Notes under the pieces: model-generated
Told to the model about the DNA's origin: nothing
Database searches by the model: none
Seen by the model: the letters and a program-made list of their open reading frames with translations, nothing else
Position numbers and translations under genes: made by a program
From: Cladocopium goreaui
Taxonomy: Eukaryota > Sar > Dinophyceae > Suessiales > Symbiodiniaceae
Length of the DNA: 64,000 nt
Direction: 5' to 3'
Assembly (NCBI GenBank): GCA_947184155.2
Contig: CAMXCT020001626.1
Location: forward strand, 17,501-81,500
In this document: piece by piece, positions 23,503 to 31,405 of the stretch
Layout of the letters: each line of letters opens with the position of its first letter
Numbering within the stretch: the first letter of the stretch is position 1

Positions 23503-26376
23503 ATGTCTGGTAGCTCAGAAGATCCAAAGAACCAACATCTTTGGACTCTGCTGCCCAGTTTTGACCCTGCGGTTGACAACGTCCGTGAATATGTTGAGAA
23601 GGTCAAGTTTTTGGATGCGATCTGTCCGGAAAAAGATCGTCCCATGCTTGCACCACGCCTTGCCATGCTTTGCAAAGGAACAGCATGGGGGCAAGTCAAA
23701 GCCCTAGAACCAAGCAAACTGACCGACCAGGTCAACGGAGTGAAGAATCTCTTGGCCGCTTTGGCCAGCTGGGAGGAGTCAGCAGAGATGAAAACGTATG
23801 AACTTTTCGAGAAAGCCATGTACAAGATCAACCAAAAGGCTGATGAATCGGCCACCAGCTATGTGAACCGTCTTCAAGTGGCAATGGACGAGCTTGGACA
23901 AGTCACCGTGAAACAGTTCCATGCATTTTTGCTGCTCAGACAGAGCGCTTTGTCACAAGAGGATAAGAAAAGGGTGCTGACCATGACGGCCGGTGAGATG
24001 GAGACCCGAAAGGTGGAGCAGGCTATGAGGACCCTTGCAACTTCGGTGTTGTCCACTGAACCCAAGAAGAAGGTCTACCCCATCAACTTTGTGGAGACAG
24101 AGACGCCACCTGATGAAGAGAACCAGGTGCATCAAGCATACTACACCAATGTGGAGGAGGAGGACATCTTCTCAGTGGAGAACCTGGAGCATTTGGCTCA
24201 ATCAGGTGACGAAGATGCATTGCTGATTCAGCAGTTCGAGAAGGACTTCGAAGACATGATGCAAGACATCCCAGAGTTGCAATCAGCTCTGTTGTCTTAC
24301 CAAGATGCGCGACAGCGCATCTCTGATCGAAGACGGCACAGAGGCTTTTGGCCTTCCCGTGCAAAAGGGAAAGGAGGCCGTGACTATGGAAAGGGCCCTC
24401 GCAAAGGAGGATATCGTAGTGGAAAGGAAGAGCTTTTGGCCAGGATAGCGAGAACGCACTGCAAAATATGTGGCGCAGTTGGTCACTGGAAAGCAGAATG
24501 TCCACGCCGAAACGAATCTCAGAAAGAGCAAGCGAATTTTGTTCTGGAGGAAGGTGATGACCATCGAGATCTTCTTCAAGTCCATTACGAGCTTTCTGAT
24601 GAGGACACTCTGGGTCATGTTGAGTCATGTTTTTCTGTACATAGCTTTTCGTCGAACAAGCATCCGTCCAAAAATGTTATCCCTCCGCACGTCCAAAGTC
24701 GAGCCATTCAGTTCATGTCCCGTCGTCTGTCCCGTCACTGGCAAAATTCTCAGATAAGGGTTAATAATAAATGGGATAATGGGGATAAGCTGCCTGCCAA
24801 AACCATGCCGGTCGAAAGCAATGAATGCATCCGGACCACTGTGAATGAGCCCCAGCAAACCCGACTCATTCCACCGTTTGCCAGGAAGAGCCCAACGTTC
24901 CCGAATCGTCCAACGATGATGGTTCCCGACATAAGTCCAACTGAGCCTGAGCAACAGGTGAACCAAGTGTCCAGTCAAGTCGCTGCCAATAATGGCCTAG
25001 CAATATTGGATACAGGTGCAAGTAGAAGTGTGATCGGTGCAGAGCACGTGCCAGCCGTCCTGCGAAAATTGCCTGAGAATGTTCGCAGCCGAGTGAGAGA
25101 GAAACCTAGTAGGATTGGTTTTCGCTTTGGTAACAACCAGATAGCATACAGCTTTAAGCAATTGCAGATTCCGTTGGTGCAAGGGAAACTCAAAATATGG
25201 TTGTTAGTTGAAGTGGTTCCCAAAGCAACACCTTTTCTGTTATCAATCAAAGCAATGAAAAGCCTAGGGGCAAAGATTGATTTGGTCAATGAAACATGCT
25301 ATCTAGAAACGCTGAAACGTTCCTTGCCATTGAAGGAAAACGCCACAGGTCTCTTTGTGATCGATGTTGCTGATTTGTGCCATGAAACAACTTGTCATCA
25401 TGTGGAAGCTGTCCACACAGTGTCAAGTGAGCCTAGCCTTGCCCCTCCTCCGGGACTCAGCCTTGAATCCATTGCTGATCATGCCGAATCGCCAAGAAGT
25501 CCTAGAGGGATTTCGCCAGCTGGCAGAAGAGATTCTCCAGAGTCTCAGGTGCCTGTTCACGATGCTATTTGCCATGACAAAGCCCCTGTCGCCCGAGGAG
25601 ACAGTGACCGAACAGGAGATGGAGCCCATCCGACAATTGGTGAACGAGGTCAAGAGTCAGAGGATGAAGATCACAGAGCTCAGTCATTTGATCATGAGCC
25701 AGCAACAATGTGCCCCAGTGAGCCCAACGAGTCAGGGTGGACCCACATCCGACGCATGGGAGGCCATCGAAATGGAAGCCGAAGCAAATCAGAGCACCGA
25801 AGTACCAGGTACCAGCCAAGCTGCACAGGTCCATACTACTTCGGTCCCCATTGCTTTGGGACAGAATCTCATGACATCGACGGGTCAAGGCAAGTCTGGT
25901 ATGAAGATTGCGGGCATTCCGCTTCGTGGACACCATTCCCATGCAGCTGGAAGTCATTCCGCCGACAACCAGAGCGCCAACAGCCAGAATCAGCTCGCCC
26001 TCACACAGGCAACTCTCGACTCATGGGGAAACAAGGTGGTGACCTGGGGAAAGAAGCACAAAGGGGATACCTACGTGACAACCTACGAAGGAGACAGTGG
26101 GTACGTTCAGTGGATCCTCGCCAGGATCGGATCATTGAACACCGAGCTGGAAGACTTCGCCAACTACGCGATCACACGTCGCCGATTGGAAGAAGCAGCT
26201 CGACAACAAGCCTTGCGATGAGTGAGTGGGAACCTGTGCCTGAGAAATCGATTCGATTTCAGCGATCTCAGCACCCGGAAGTAGCCATTTCAGAACATGA
26301 GGAAGCTGCATGGTTGAAAGAAGTCTATAAGATCAATAACAGGGGGGGAATTCATGTAAACAGTTGGATCTGTTAG
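23503..26376 (+). CDS. copia Gag-protease frame
   Basis: Open frame of 957 codons. Residues about 1-310 are a copia-type Gag (MSGSSEDPKNQHLW...). A basic Gly-rich tract precedes one CCHC zinc knuckle CKICGAVGHWKAEC at about residues 320-333 (24460-24501). The retropepsin motif AILDTGASRSVIG is at about residues 500-512. From about 25480 to 26220 this frame looks non-protein-like (Arg/Ser/His-rich), while frame 2 over the same bases looks genuine. It becomes plausible again at 26222 (SEWEPVPEKSIRFQ) and ends at TAG just after a G-rich slippery site. Confidence 0.85.
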   Translation: MSGSSEDPKNQHLWTLLPSFDPAVDNVREYVEKVKFLDAICPEKDRPMLAPRLAMLCKGTAWGQVKALEPSKLTDQVNGVKNLLAALASWEESAEMKTYELFEKAMYKINQKADESATSYVNRLQVAMDELGQVTVKQFHAFLLLRQSALSQEDKKRVLTMTAGEMETRKVEQAMRTLATSVLSTEPKKKVYPINFVETETPPDEENQVHQAYYTNVEEEDIFSVENLEHLAQSGDEDALLIQQFEKDFEDMMQDIPELQSALLSYQDARQRISDRRRHRGFWPSRAKGKGGRDYGKGPRKGGYRSGKEELLARIARTHCKICGAVGHWKAECPRRNESQKEQANFVLEEGDDHRDLLQVHYELSDEDTLGHVESCFSVHSFSSNKHPSKNVIPPHVQSRAIQFMSRRLSRHWQNSQIRVNNKWDNGDKLPAKTMPVESNECIRTTVNEPQQTRLIPPFARKSPTFPNRPTMMVPDISPTEPEQQVNQVSSQVAANNGLAILDTGASRSVIGAEHVPAVLRKLPENVRSRVREKPSRIGFRFGNNQIAYSFKQLQIPLVQGKLKIWLLVEVVPKATPFLLSIKAMKSLGAKIDLVNETCYLETLKRSLPLKENATGLFVIDVADLCHETTCHHVEAVHTVSSEPSLAPPPGLSLESIADHAESPRSPRGISPAGRRDSPESQVPVHDAICHDKAPVARGDSDRTGDGAHPTIGERGQESEDEDHRAQSFDHEPATMCPSEPNESGWTHIRRMGGHRNGSRSKSEHRSTRYQPSCTGPYYFGPHCFGTESHDIDGSRQVWYEDCGHSASWTPFPCSWKSFRRQPERQQPESARPHTGNSRLMGKQGGDLGKEAQRGYLRDNLRRRQWVRSVDPRQDRIIEHRAGRLRQLRDHTSPIGRSSSTTSLAMSEWEPVPEKSIRFQRSQHPEVAISEHEEAAWLKEVYKINNRGGIHVNSWIC
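25364..26221 (+). CDS. copia overlapping +1 frame with small conserved domain
   Basis: 285-codon frame overlapping the Gag-protease frame. From about 25490 it reads like a true protein: QEVLEGFRQLAEEILQSL, a helical QLVNEVKSQRMKITELSHL, then VVTWGKKHKGDTYVTTYEG and GYVQWILARI, which resembles the small GKxKGkxxxxVxxxDxxYxxWl domain (DUF3820-like). It ends in CGATGA, where its TGA overlaps an ATG of the Gag-protease frame. It is probably the real middle of the polyprotein, reached by a one-base indel or recoding. Confidence 0.6.
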   Translation: MLLICAMKQLVIMWKLSTQCQVSLALPLLRDSALNPLLIMPNRQEVLEGFRQLAEEILQSLRCLFTMLFAMTKPLSPEETVTEQEMEPIRQLVNEVKSQRMKITELSHLIMSQQQCAPVSPTSQGGPTSDAWEAIEMEAEANQSTEVPGTSQAAQVHTTSVPIALGQNLMTSTGQGKSGMKIAGIPLRGHHSHAAGSHSADNQSANSQNQLALTQATLDSWGNKVVTWGKKHKGDTYVTTYEGDSGYVQWILARIGSLNTELEDFANYAITRRRLEEAARQQALR

Positions 26377-29300
26377 AAGTGTATGCTTACCCCAACAGTG
26401 TCTTGACAGAAACTGCCATTGCTGCCAAACTTCATGCCAAAAGATTCACAAAAGAAGATGGAGACCTAGGCACGCATGCTGGTAGGATCAAGTTGCTGAG
26501 TTGGATCGTTTTGTATCGTCCCAAACATGTCTGGATGGCACCTGAATGTGCTCCTTGGTGTGCATGGAGCCGCTTCAATGCTTCACGTAGCCTGCAGAGT
26601 TTTGACCGAATACAGCAGAGCCAACAAGCTGCCCAGGTACATCTTAAGTTATGCAATCTCATTAGCAAACTCCAGGTTTCTGAAAATCGCCATGCTCATC
26701 TTGAGAATCCCTGGACATCAGCTCTGTGGTCACAAAGGGCTGTTGAAGAATTTTTGAAAGCCTCGCTTCCCGCTCGTTTAGACCAATGCATGTTTGGTCT
26801 GAAACATCCAGAGAGCCACGATCCAATGGAGAAGAAAACCCGGATCCAGACCACGTCCCGTGAAATGTGGAAAGAACTGGATCAGAGAACATGTTTGCAT
26901 GAGCATGCCCATGCCCATATTTCCGGGCAGTGCACTTTCCGAGGACATAGCATGCCGGTATCCAAGTTTGCAGGTTTTTATCCTAGGGGTTTCGCCAAAG
27001 CTGTCATAAAAGGGATTCTAAGAACTCAACATGGTCCCATGGAACAACCAGTTTTGCATGTAGAAACACTAGAGCCACCTGCAAAAAGGGCTCGCATGTC
27101 CAAAGAACCAAGTGGGGAAAATAATCCAGAGCCATCTCCATGGAAGGAAATTTTTCAGATGTTGCAAACCGCTCTTCCGAAATCAGGTGTTAAAGATTTC
27201 ACTAATCCCATGCATGAAATTTTTCAAGCCGTTCAAGGAATGATGCCAACTGCCAACATAGGTGTTCTCAAGGCTGGGAAAGGTCTGGACCGATACATCG
27301 CCGGAGAGAGCATTTGGCGTGAAGAGTTCCCGATTAGACACACGATCATTTGGCACAGGACCTCTCGAATGATTGAAGATCTAGGTCAGGAAAACTGGAT
27401 AAACCTATCCAGGTTGCAACAACACCGACGAGCCAAACCTAGCCATATCATGTTATGCATTTTTATTGGAAATGGTCCTGTGGTTTCCCAAAGTGCCAAT
27501 TCTGGTCCGGACGAAGCTCTTGATCAGATCCGTTCCCATGCCATGCCTGCCGATGCATCAATTCAAGGAACAGTCCCTTCCGGACAAGGTATCTGTGCCG
27601 AGATACCACCATGGACACCATTGTCAGCCACAGTATCAGGACCAAAGTTTCTATCCCTTTCAAGTGCTGATCAAGGGAAAATCCGAAAGCTCCATAGGAA
27701 CTTAGGACATCCAACATCCGAGAAACTGGCACGACACCTTGCCGAAATGCATACTGTTCCTCAGCTGATTGAGGGTGCCCGAGACTTTCAGTGCGAATCA
27801 TGCGCCGAGAGACATGCTCCACAAAAGGCAACACCAGGTAACCTGAAGGATCCTATGGAATTCAATGAAAAAGTTTCCACGGATGGTTTTGATTGGAAAA
27901 GTCAAAGCGGTTTATCAGCATATGTTCTTCACATTCTTGACGATGCAACACGTTTTCATCTAGGAATAAGAACACAAAGAGATAGCCAGCTTTTAACAAA
28001 GAATTTCAAAACTATGTGGATGAGTTGGGCAGGTGTACCCTCTCAGGTCATGCATGATCAGGGAGGTGAGTTCATATCTGAGGAGTGGAAAAGCTTTCTC
28101 CAGGAGCATGGAATGCAATCAATTCTCACTACGGCCCCATGGCAAAGAGGACGTATCGAGAGACATGGAGGGGTGATTAAAGAAATGCTTGATAGGATAG
28201 ATCAAGAACAGCCAATAACAAATCTCAAGCAATTTGATGAAGCCTTATACCAATGTTTTCATGCAAAGAATACGCTTTCCATCGTCCAAGGGTATAGTCC
28301 CGAGCAAGCCGTACTAGGGAAGGCATCCAAACTTCCAGCGTCAATCGTGTCAGACGAAGATCTGACTGCACATTTGACTTGTGATGGACAAGATCTTGCC
28401 TCAAACAGGTTCAAAGAGAAACTTGAACTTCGTGCTCTAGCAAGGTCTGCTTTCTCCAAAGCTGACAATAGCGCAGCCATCAGACGTGCGCTGAGCCACC
28501 AATCTCGCGGTGTTATGCACAGTTGGTCATGTGGTCAGCTATGTATGTATTGGGACAAAAGAAAGGCGCCCAACATGTTAGAGAAGGGACGATGGTGTGG
28601 GCCAGCGCAAGTCGTATGTTCAGAATCCCGGACTGTTGTCTGGATCTCCCACCTCAATCGACTTTTGAGATGTGCACGAGAGAACCTGCGACCTGTCTCC
28701 CTGAGAGAATTCCAGAGACACTCTACGTTTGCTCAAACATCTACCCAAGATCAATTGAATAGCATGGCTCAGCAGCTCAGGGAACGCCTTAGAGAACGCA
28801 GTGGAATGTTTCAATATTCAGATCTCAGTAACATTGGCCCGGTCGATAATCCCGAAAATAATCCTTCAATAAATAATCCCGATAACCAAAATCAACATAA
28901 TCCCAATCAGAACACACAGCCTGAAGAAGAACCAAACAGAAAGATCTCTATAGATATCACCACCGATGCAGAAAGACTCAAAATAGCTCAGGAGACACCA
29001 GTTCCTGAATCGCCTGCGTCTGCACCACCTGTCGGAGGTAGTTCACAGTATGAAGCCTCAAATGGCCCAACCCATTCTGATACGGACGAAGCCAGAGGTT
29101 CAGGTGACGATCCAATGGAAACTGAAGATGGGACTTCAGGTAATGTGACCATGGAACCCGTATACAATGCCGTCATGTTGGAAAATGCCCAGAATTCTGA
29201 CATTTTGGTAGAAGATCAAGAATCTCATTGGCATCGACCTGATCAGTATGAGGTCGCCTGTGCTTCATTCTCTTTTGAGATCCCAAATCAACAGTTCCGA

Positions 29301-31040
29301 AAGTTCCTGCGTCAACCCGAGGAGCATCTTGACTGCCTTGTGGCCGCTGCAAAGAAATCCCGCAACGAGGTGGTATATCAAGATTTGACTCCCGAAGAAA
29401 AGAAGCTTTTTCAAGCAGCCAAATGTAAGGAACTCAAGTGTTGGCTGGACACAAATACTGTCAAAGCTATCATGAGGGATAAAATACATCCAGGCCGAAT
29501 AATGTCATCTCGATGGATATTGACTTGGAAAGAGGATCCCAATTCTTCCAGTGGGAGAAAAGCAAAGGCCCGATTAGTAGTCAAGGGTTTTCAAGATCCA
29601 GACATAGGAGAACTATGCTCTGACTCACCAACTTTAACAAGGGATTCCCGAATGCTACTTCTCCAGACTATTTGCAGCAAAAATTGGGTAGTTCAATCCT
29701 TTGACATAACCACCGCATTCCTGAGAGGAAAATCGGATGACCGAGAATTGGCCATGGAAGCACCTCATGAGCTTAAGGAAATGATGAACATGGATAAGTC
29801 CCAAGTGTGCTTACTTCAAGGAAATGCCTATGGTAGAGTGGATGCTCCGTTGCTTTTCTACCGTGAGTTTAGAAAGAGACTTGAAGAAGTTGGTTTTACC
29901 GCCCATCCCTTAGACAATTGCCTGTTTCTTTTGCGTAATGAAAAGGACCCAACTCTTTTGGATGGAATACTTGGAACCCATGTAGATGACGGTATTGGAG
30001 GAGGTAACCATCACTTTGATAAGGCTTTGGAAAGACTTCAGAAAACACTGCCGTTTGGATCAAGAGAATATTCCAAATTCAAATTTACCGGACTTGATAT
30101 AGAACAACTACCCGATTACTCCATCAAAATTAACCAAGGAAGATACGTACACAAAATTTCCCCAATTGATATTTCCAAACTACGCAGAAAAGATGAACAG
30201 AGTCCAATTACCAGCCAAGAGATGACACAGCTCAGAGGTCTCTGTGGAAGCCTTCAATATGCTGCAGTCCACTCCCGACCAGATATAGCTACTAAGGTAG
30301 CAAACCTCCAAAAGGGGATCACCAGTGCGACAGTCGGCACACTTCTGGAAGGTAACAGAGTCCTAAAGGAGGCACAACAGTTTGCAGAAACATCCATCAT
30401 TGTTCGTCCGATTCCCATCAACGATGTTTGCTTTGCTAGTTTTGGTGACGCCAGTTTTGCCTCTGCCAAACAATTGAGTGCACAGCAAGGTTTGTTCATA
30501 ATGGCTTGTACCCCCAAACTTTCTGTGAATGAAACTTCAGAGTTTTCTCCGATAGTCTGGCATTCAAAACAAATTGAGAGAGTAGTGAGATCAACCCTTA
30601 GTGCCGAAGCCTATTCGATGTCGAGCTCGCTCGATAAACTAACTTGGATAAGAAGTATGTGGGGTTTCATCCGTAATCCAAATTTTGAATGGCATCGACC
30701 AGAAATTGCACTTGAAAAGGAACATAAGGGTTTGATGATCACTGACTGTAAGTCGTTGTACGACCTCGTGACCAAAAATGCAGTCCCTAACTGCCAAGAA
30801 TGGAGGACTACAATAGAGGTCATGCTTTTGAAAGAGCAATCCAAATCACATACAACTTGTCGCTGGGTTTCCACAGCAATCATGCTTGCAGATTGTTTAA
30901 CCAAAGCAATGGACGCTACCTTTCTCAGAACTGTTCTTCACCTTGGAAAGTTCCGCATATACGACGAAGACCTGACGCTCAAACAGAACGCCACCCGTAA
31001 ATTTGGGGTAACATGGATAAATGATAAAATGGGGTATTGA
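26340..31040 (+). CDS. copia Pol: methyltransferase-like domain, integrase, RT, RNase H
   Basis: About 1,567 codons without a break, from the frameshift site to TGA. N-terminal domain (26364-27010): DLLEVYAYPNSVLTE, EDGDL, VWMAPECAPWCAWSRFN and HLENPWTSALW, an arrangement like a SAM-dependent DNA methyltransferase. Integrase: zinc-binding HRNLGHP...CESC, then a D,D,E core (STDGFDW, HDQGGEF, RIERHGGVIKEM). RT: WVVQSFDITTAFLRG and the catalytic box THVDDGIGGG. RNase H: CFASFGDASFAS, TLSAEAYSM, ITDCKSLYDL, MLADCLTKAMD. All catalytic acids are visible. Translation must come from frameshifting because no in-frame ATG precedes the domain. Confidence 0.94.
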   Translation, partial: QGGNSCKQLDLLEVYAYPNSVLTETAIAAKLHAKRFTKEDGDLGTHAGRIKLLSWIVLYRPKHVWMAPECAPWCAWSRFNASRSLQSFDRIQQSQQAAQVHLKLCNLISKLQVSENRHAHLENPWTSALWSQRAVEEFLKASLPARLDQCMFGLKHPESHDPMEKKTRIQTTSREMWKELDQRTCLHEHAHAHISGQCTFRGHSMPVSKFAGFYPRGFAKAVIKGILRTQHGPMEQPVLHVETLEPPAKRARMSKEPSGENNPEPSPWKEIFQMLQTALPKSGVKDFTNPMHEIFQAVQGMMPTANIGVLKAGKGLDRYIAGESIWREEFPIRHTIIWHRTSRMIEDLGQENWINLSRLQQHRRAKPSHIMLCIFIGNGPVVSQSANSGPDEALDQIRSHAMPADASIQGTVPSGQGICAEIPPWTPLSATVSGPKFLSLSSADQGKIRKLHRNLGHPTSEKLARHLAEMHTVPQLIEGARDFQCESCAERHAPQKATPGNLKDPMEFNEKVSTDGFDWKSQSGLSAYVLHILDDATRFHLGIRTQRDSQLLTKNFKTMWMSWAGVPSQVMHDQGGEFISEEWKSFLQEHGMQSILTTAPWQRGRIERHGGVIKEMLDRIDQEQPITNLKQFDEALYQCFHAKNTLSIVQGYSPEQAVLGKASKLPASIVSDEDLTAHLTCDGQDLASNRFKEKLELRALARSAFSKADNSAAIRRALSHQSRGVMHSWSCGQLCMYWDKRKAPNMLEKGRWCGPAQVVCSESRTVVWISHLNRLLRCARENLRPVSLREFQRHSTFAQTSTQDQLNSMAQQLRERLRERSGMFQYSDLSNIGPVDNPENNPSINNPDNQNQHNPNQNTQPEEEPNRKISIDITTDAERLKIAQETPVPESPASAPPVGGSSQYEASNGPTHSDTDEARGSGDDPMETEDGTSGNVTMEPVYNAVMLENAQNSDILVEDQESHWHRPDQYEVACASFSFEIPNQQFRKFLRQPEEHLDCLVAAAKKSRNEVVYQDLTPEEKKLFQAAKCKELKCWLDTNTVKAIMRDKIHPGRIMSSRWILTWKEDPNSSSGRKAKARLVVKGFQDPDIGELCSDSPTLTRDSRMLLLQTICSKNWVVQSFDITTAFLRGKSDDRELAMEAPHELKEMMNMDKSQVCLLQGNAYGRVDAPLLFYREFRKRLEEVGFTAHPLDNCLFLLRNEKDPTLLDGILGTHVDDGIGGGNHHFDKALERLQKTLPFGSREYSKFKFTGLDIEQLPDYSIKINQGRYVHKISPIDISKLRRKDEQSPITSQEMTQLRGLCGSLQYAAVHSRPDIATKVANLQKGITSATVGTLLEGNRVLKEAQQFAETSIIVRPIPINDVCFASFGDASFASAKQLSAQQGLFIMACTPKLSVNETSEFSPIVWHSKQIERVVRSTLSAEAYSMSSSLDKLTWIRSMWGFIRNPNFEWHRPEIALEKEHKGLMITDCKSLYDLVTKNAVPNCQEWRTTIEVMLLKEQSKSHTTCRWVSTAIMLADCLTKAMDATFLRTVLHLGKFRIYDEDLTLKQNATRKFGVTWINDKMGY
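26343..26349 (+). promoter_or_regulatory. Candidate -1 frameshift site, G GGG GGA
   Basis: Heptamer GGGGGGA fits X XXY YYZ in the Gag-protease frame and slips exactly into the Pol frame, which opens at 26340 and has no ATG near its start. The zero-frame stop follows 25 bases downstream. Confidence 0.6.
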
Positions 31041-31069
31041 GTAACAATCGAATTTTAAAGAGTGACCAG

Positions 31070-31405
31070 TGTGAATTTTGCCAGTGTCCTGTCTTCCATT
31101 CGATTGTGCATCTCCGAGGGGTTTCTGGATGCAGCCGCATCTTTCGAACATACGTGGCTCAAGTCCACGGGTGTTGCAGGAAAACGGCGGCGGGGACGCC
31201 ATTTGCGCTTGTGCGTTGGGTGAAGGAACCATTTGTTTGTCCAGGTGAATTACTAGATCTTTTGGGAAGACAGAGGACTGTCTATTGGTGATTTCTGGTG
31301 ATCTTACATAGATCTTGGTGGTTGGATACAAAACATCCTATCTCTTTGAGGCCAAGGAGGTGACTGGGTGTGGGAGCTACCAGTGTAGTGGTCATTCCAC
31401 TTACA
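31070..31405 (+). repeat. 3' LTR of copia element
   Basis: 336 bp, read as identical to 23104-23439. No clear polypurine tract precedes it; the upstream bases are AATTTTAAAGAGTGACCAG. Confidence 0.95.

Larger units (their letters stand above)
23104..31405 (+). mobile_element. Ty1/copia LTR retrotransposon, 8.3 kb, young
   Basis: Two 336-bp LTRs (TG...CA) read as identical in sequence and length and enclose gag-protease and integrase-RT-RNase H in copia order. The primer-binding site resembles that of initiator tRNA-Met. It sits in a (TA)n/(CATATA)n tract in the 29.8-kb IleRS intron, sense to the gene. Flanking ATATA/TATAT is compatible with a 5-bp duplication but cannot be fixed within the microsatellite. 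Confidence 0.96.

Noticed and set aside
26364..26366. TTG as a start codon for copia Pol
   Set aside because: The frame opens at 26340 within the overlap; entry by -1 frameshifting fits better than a TTG start.
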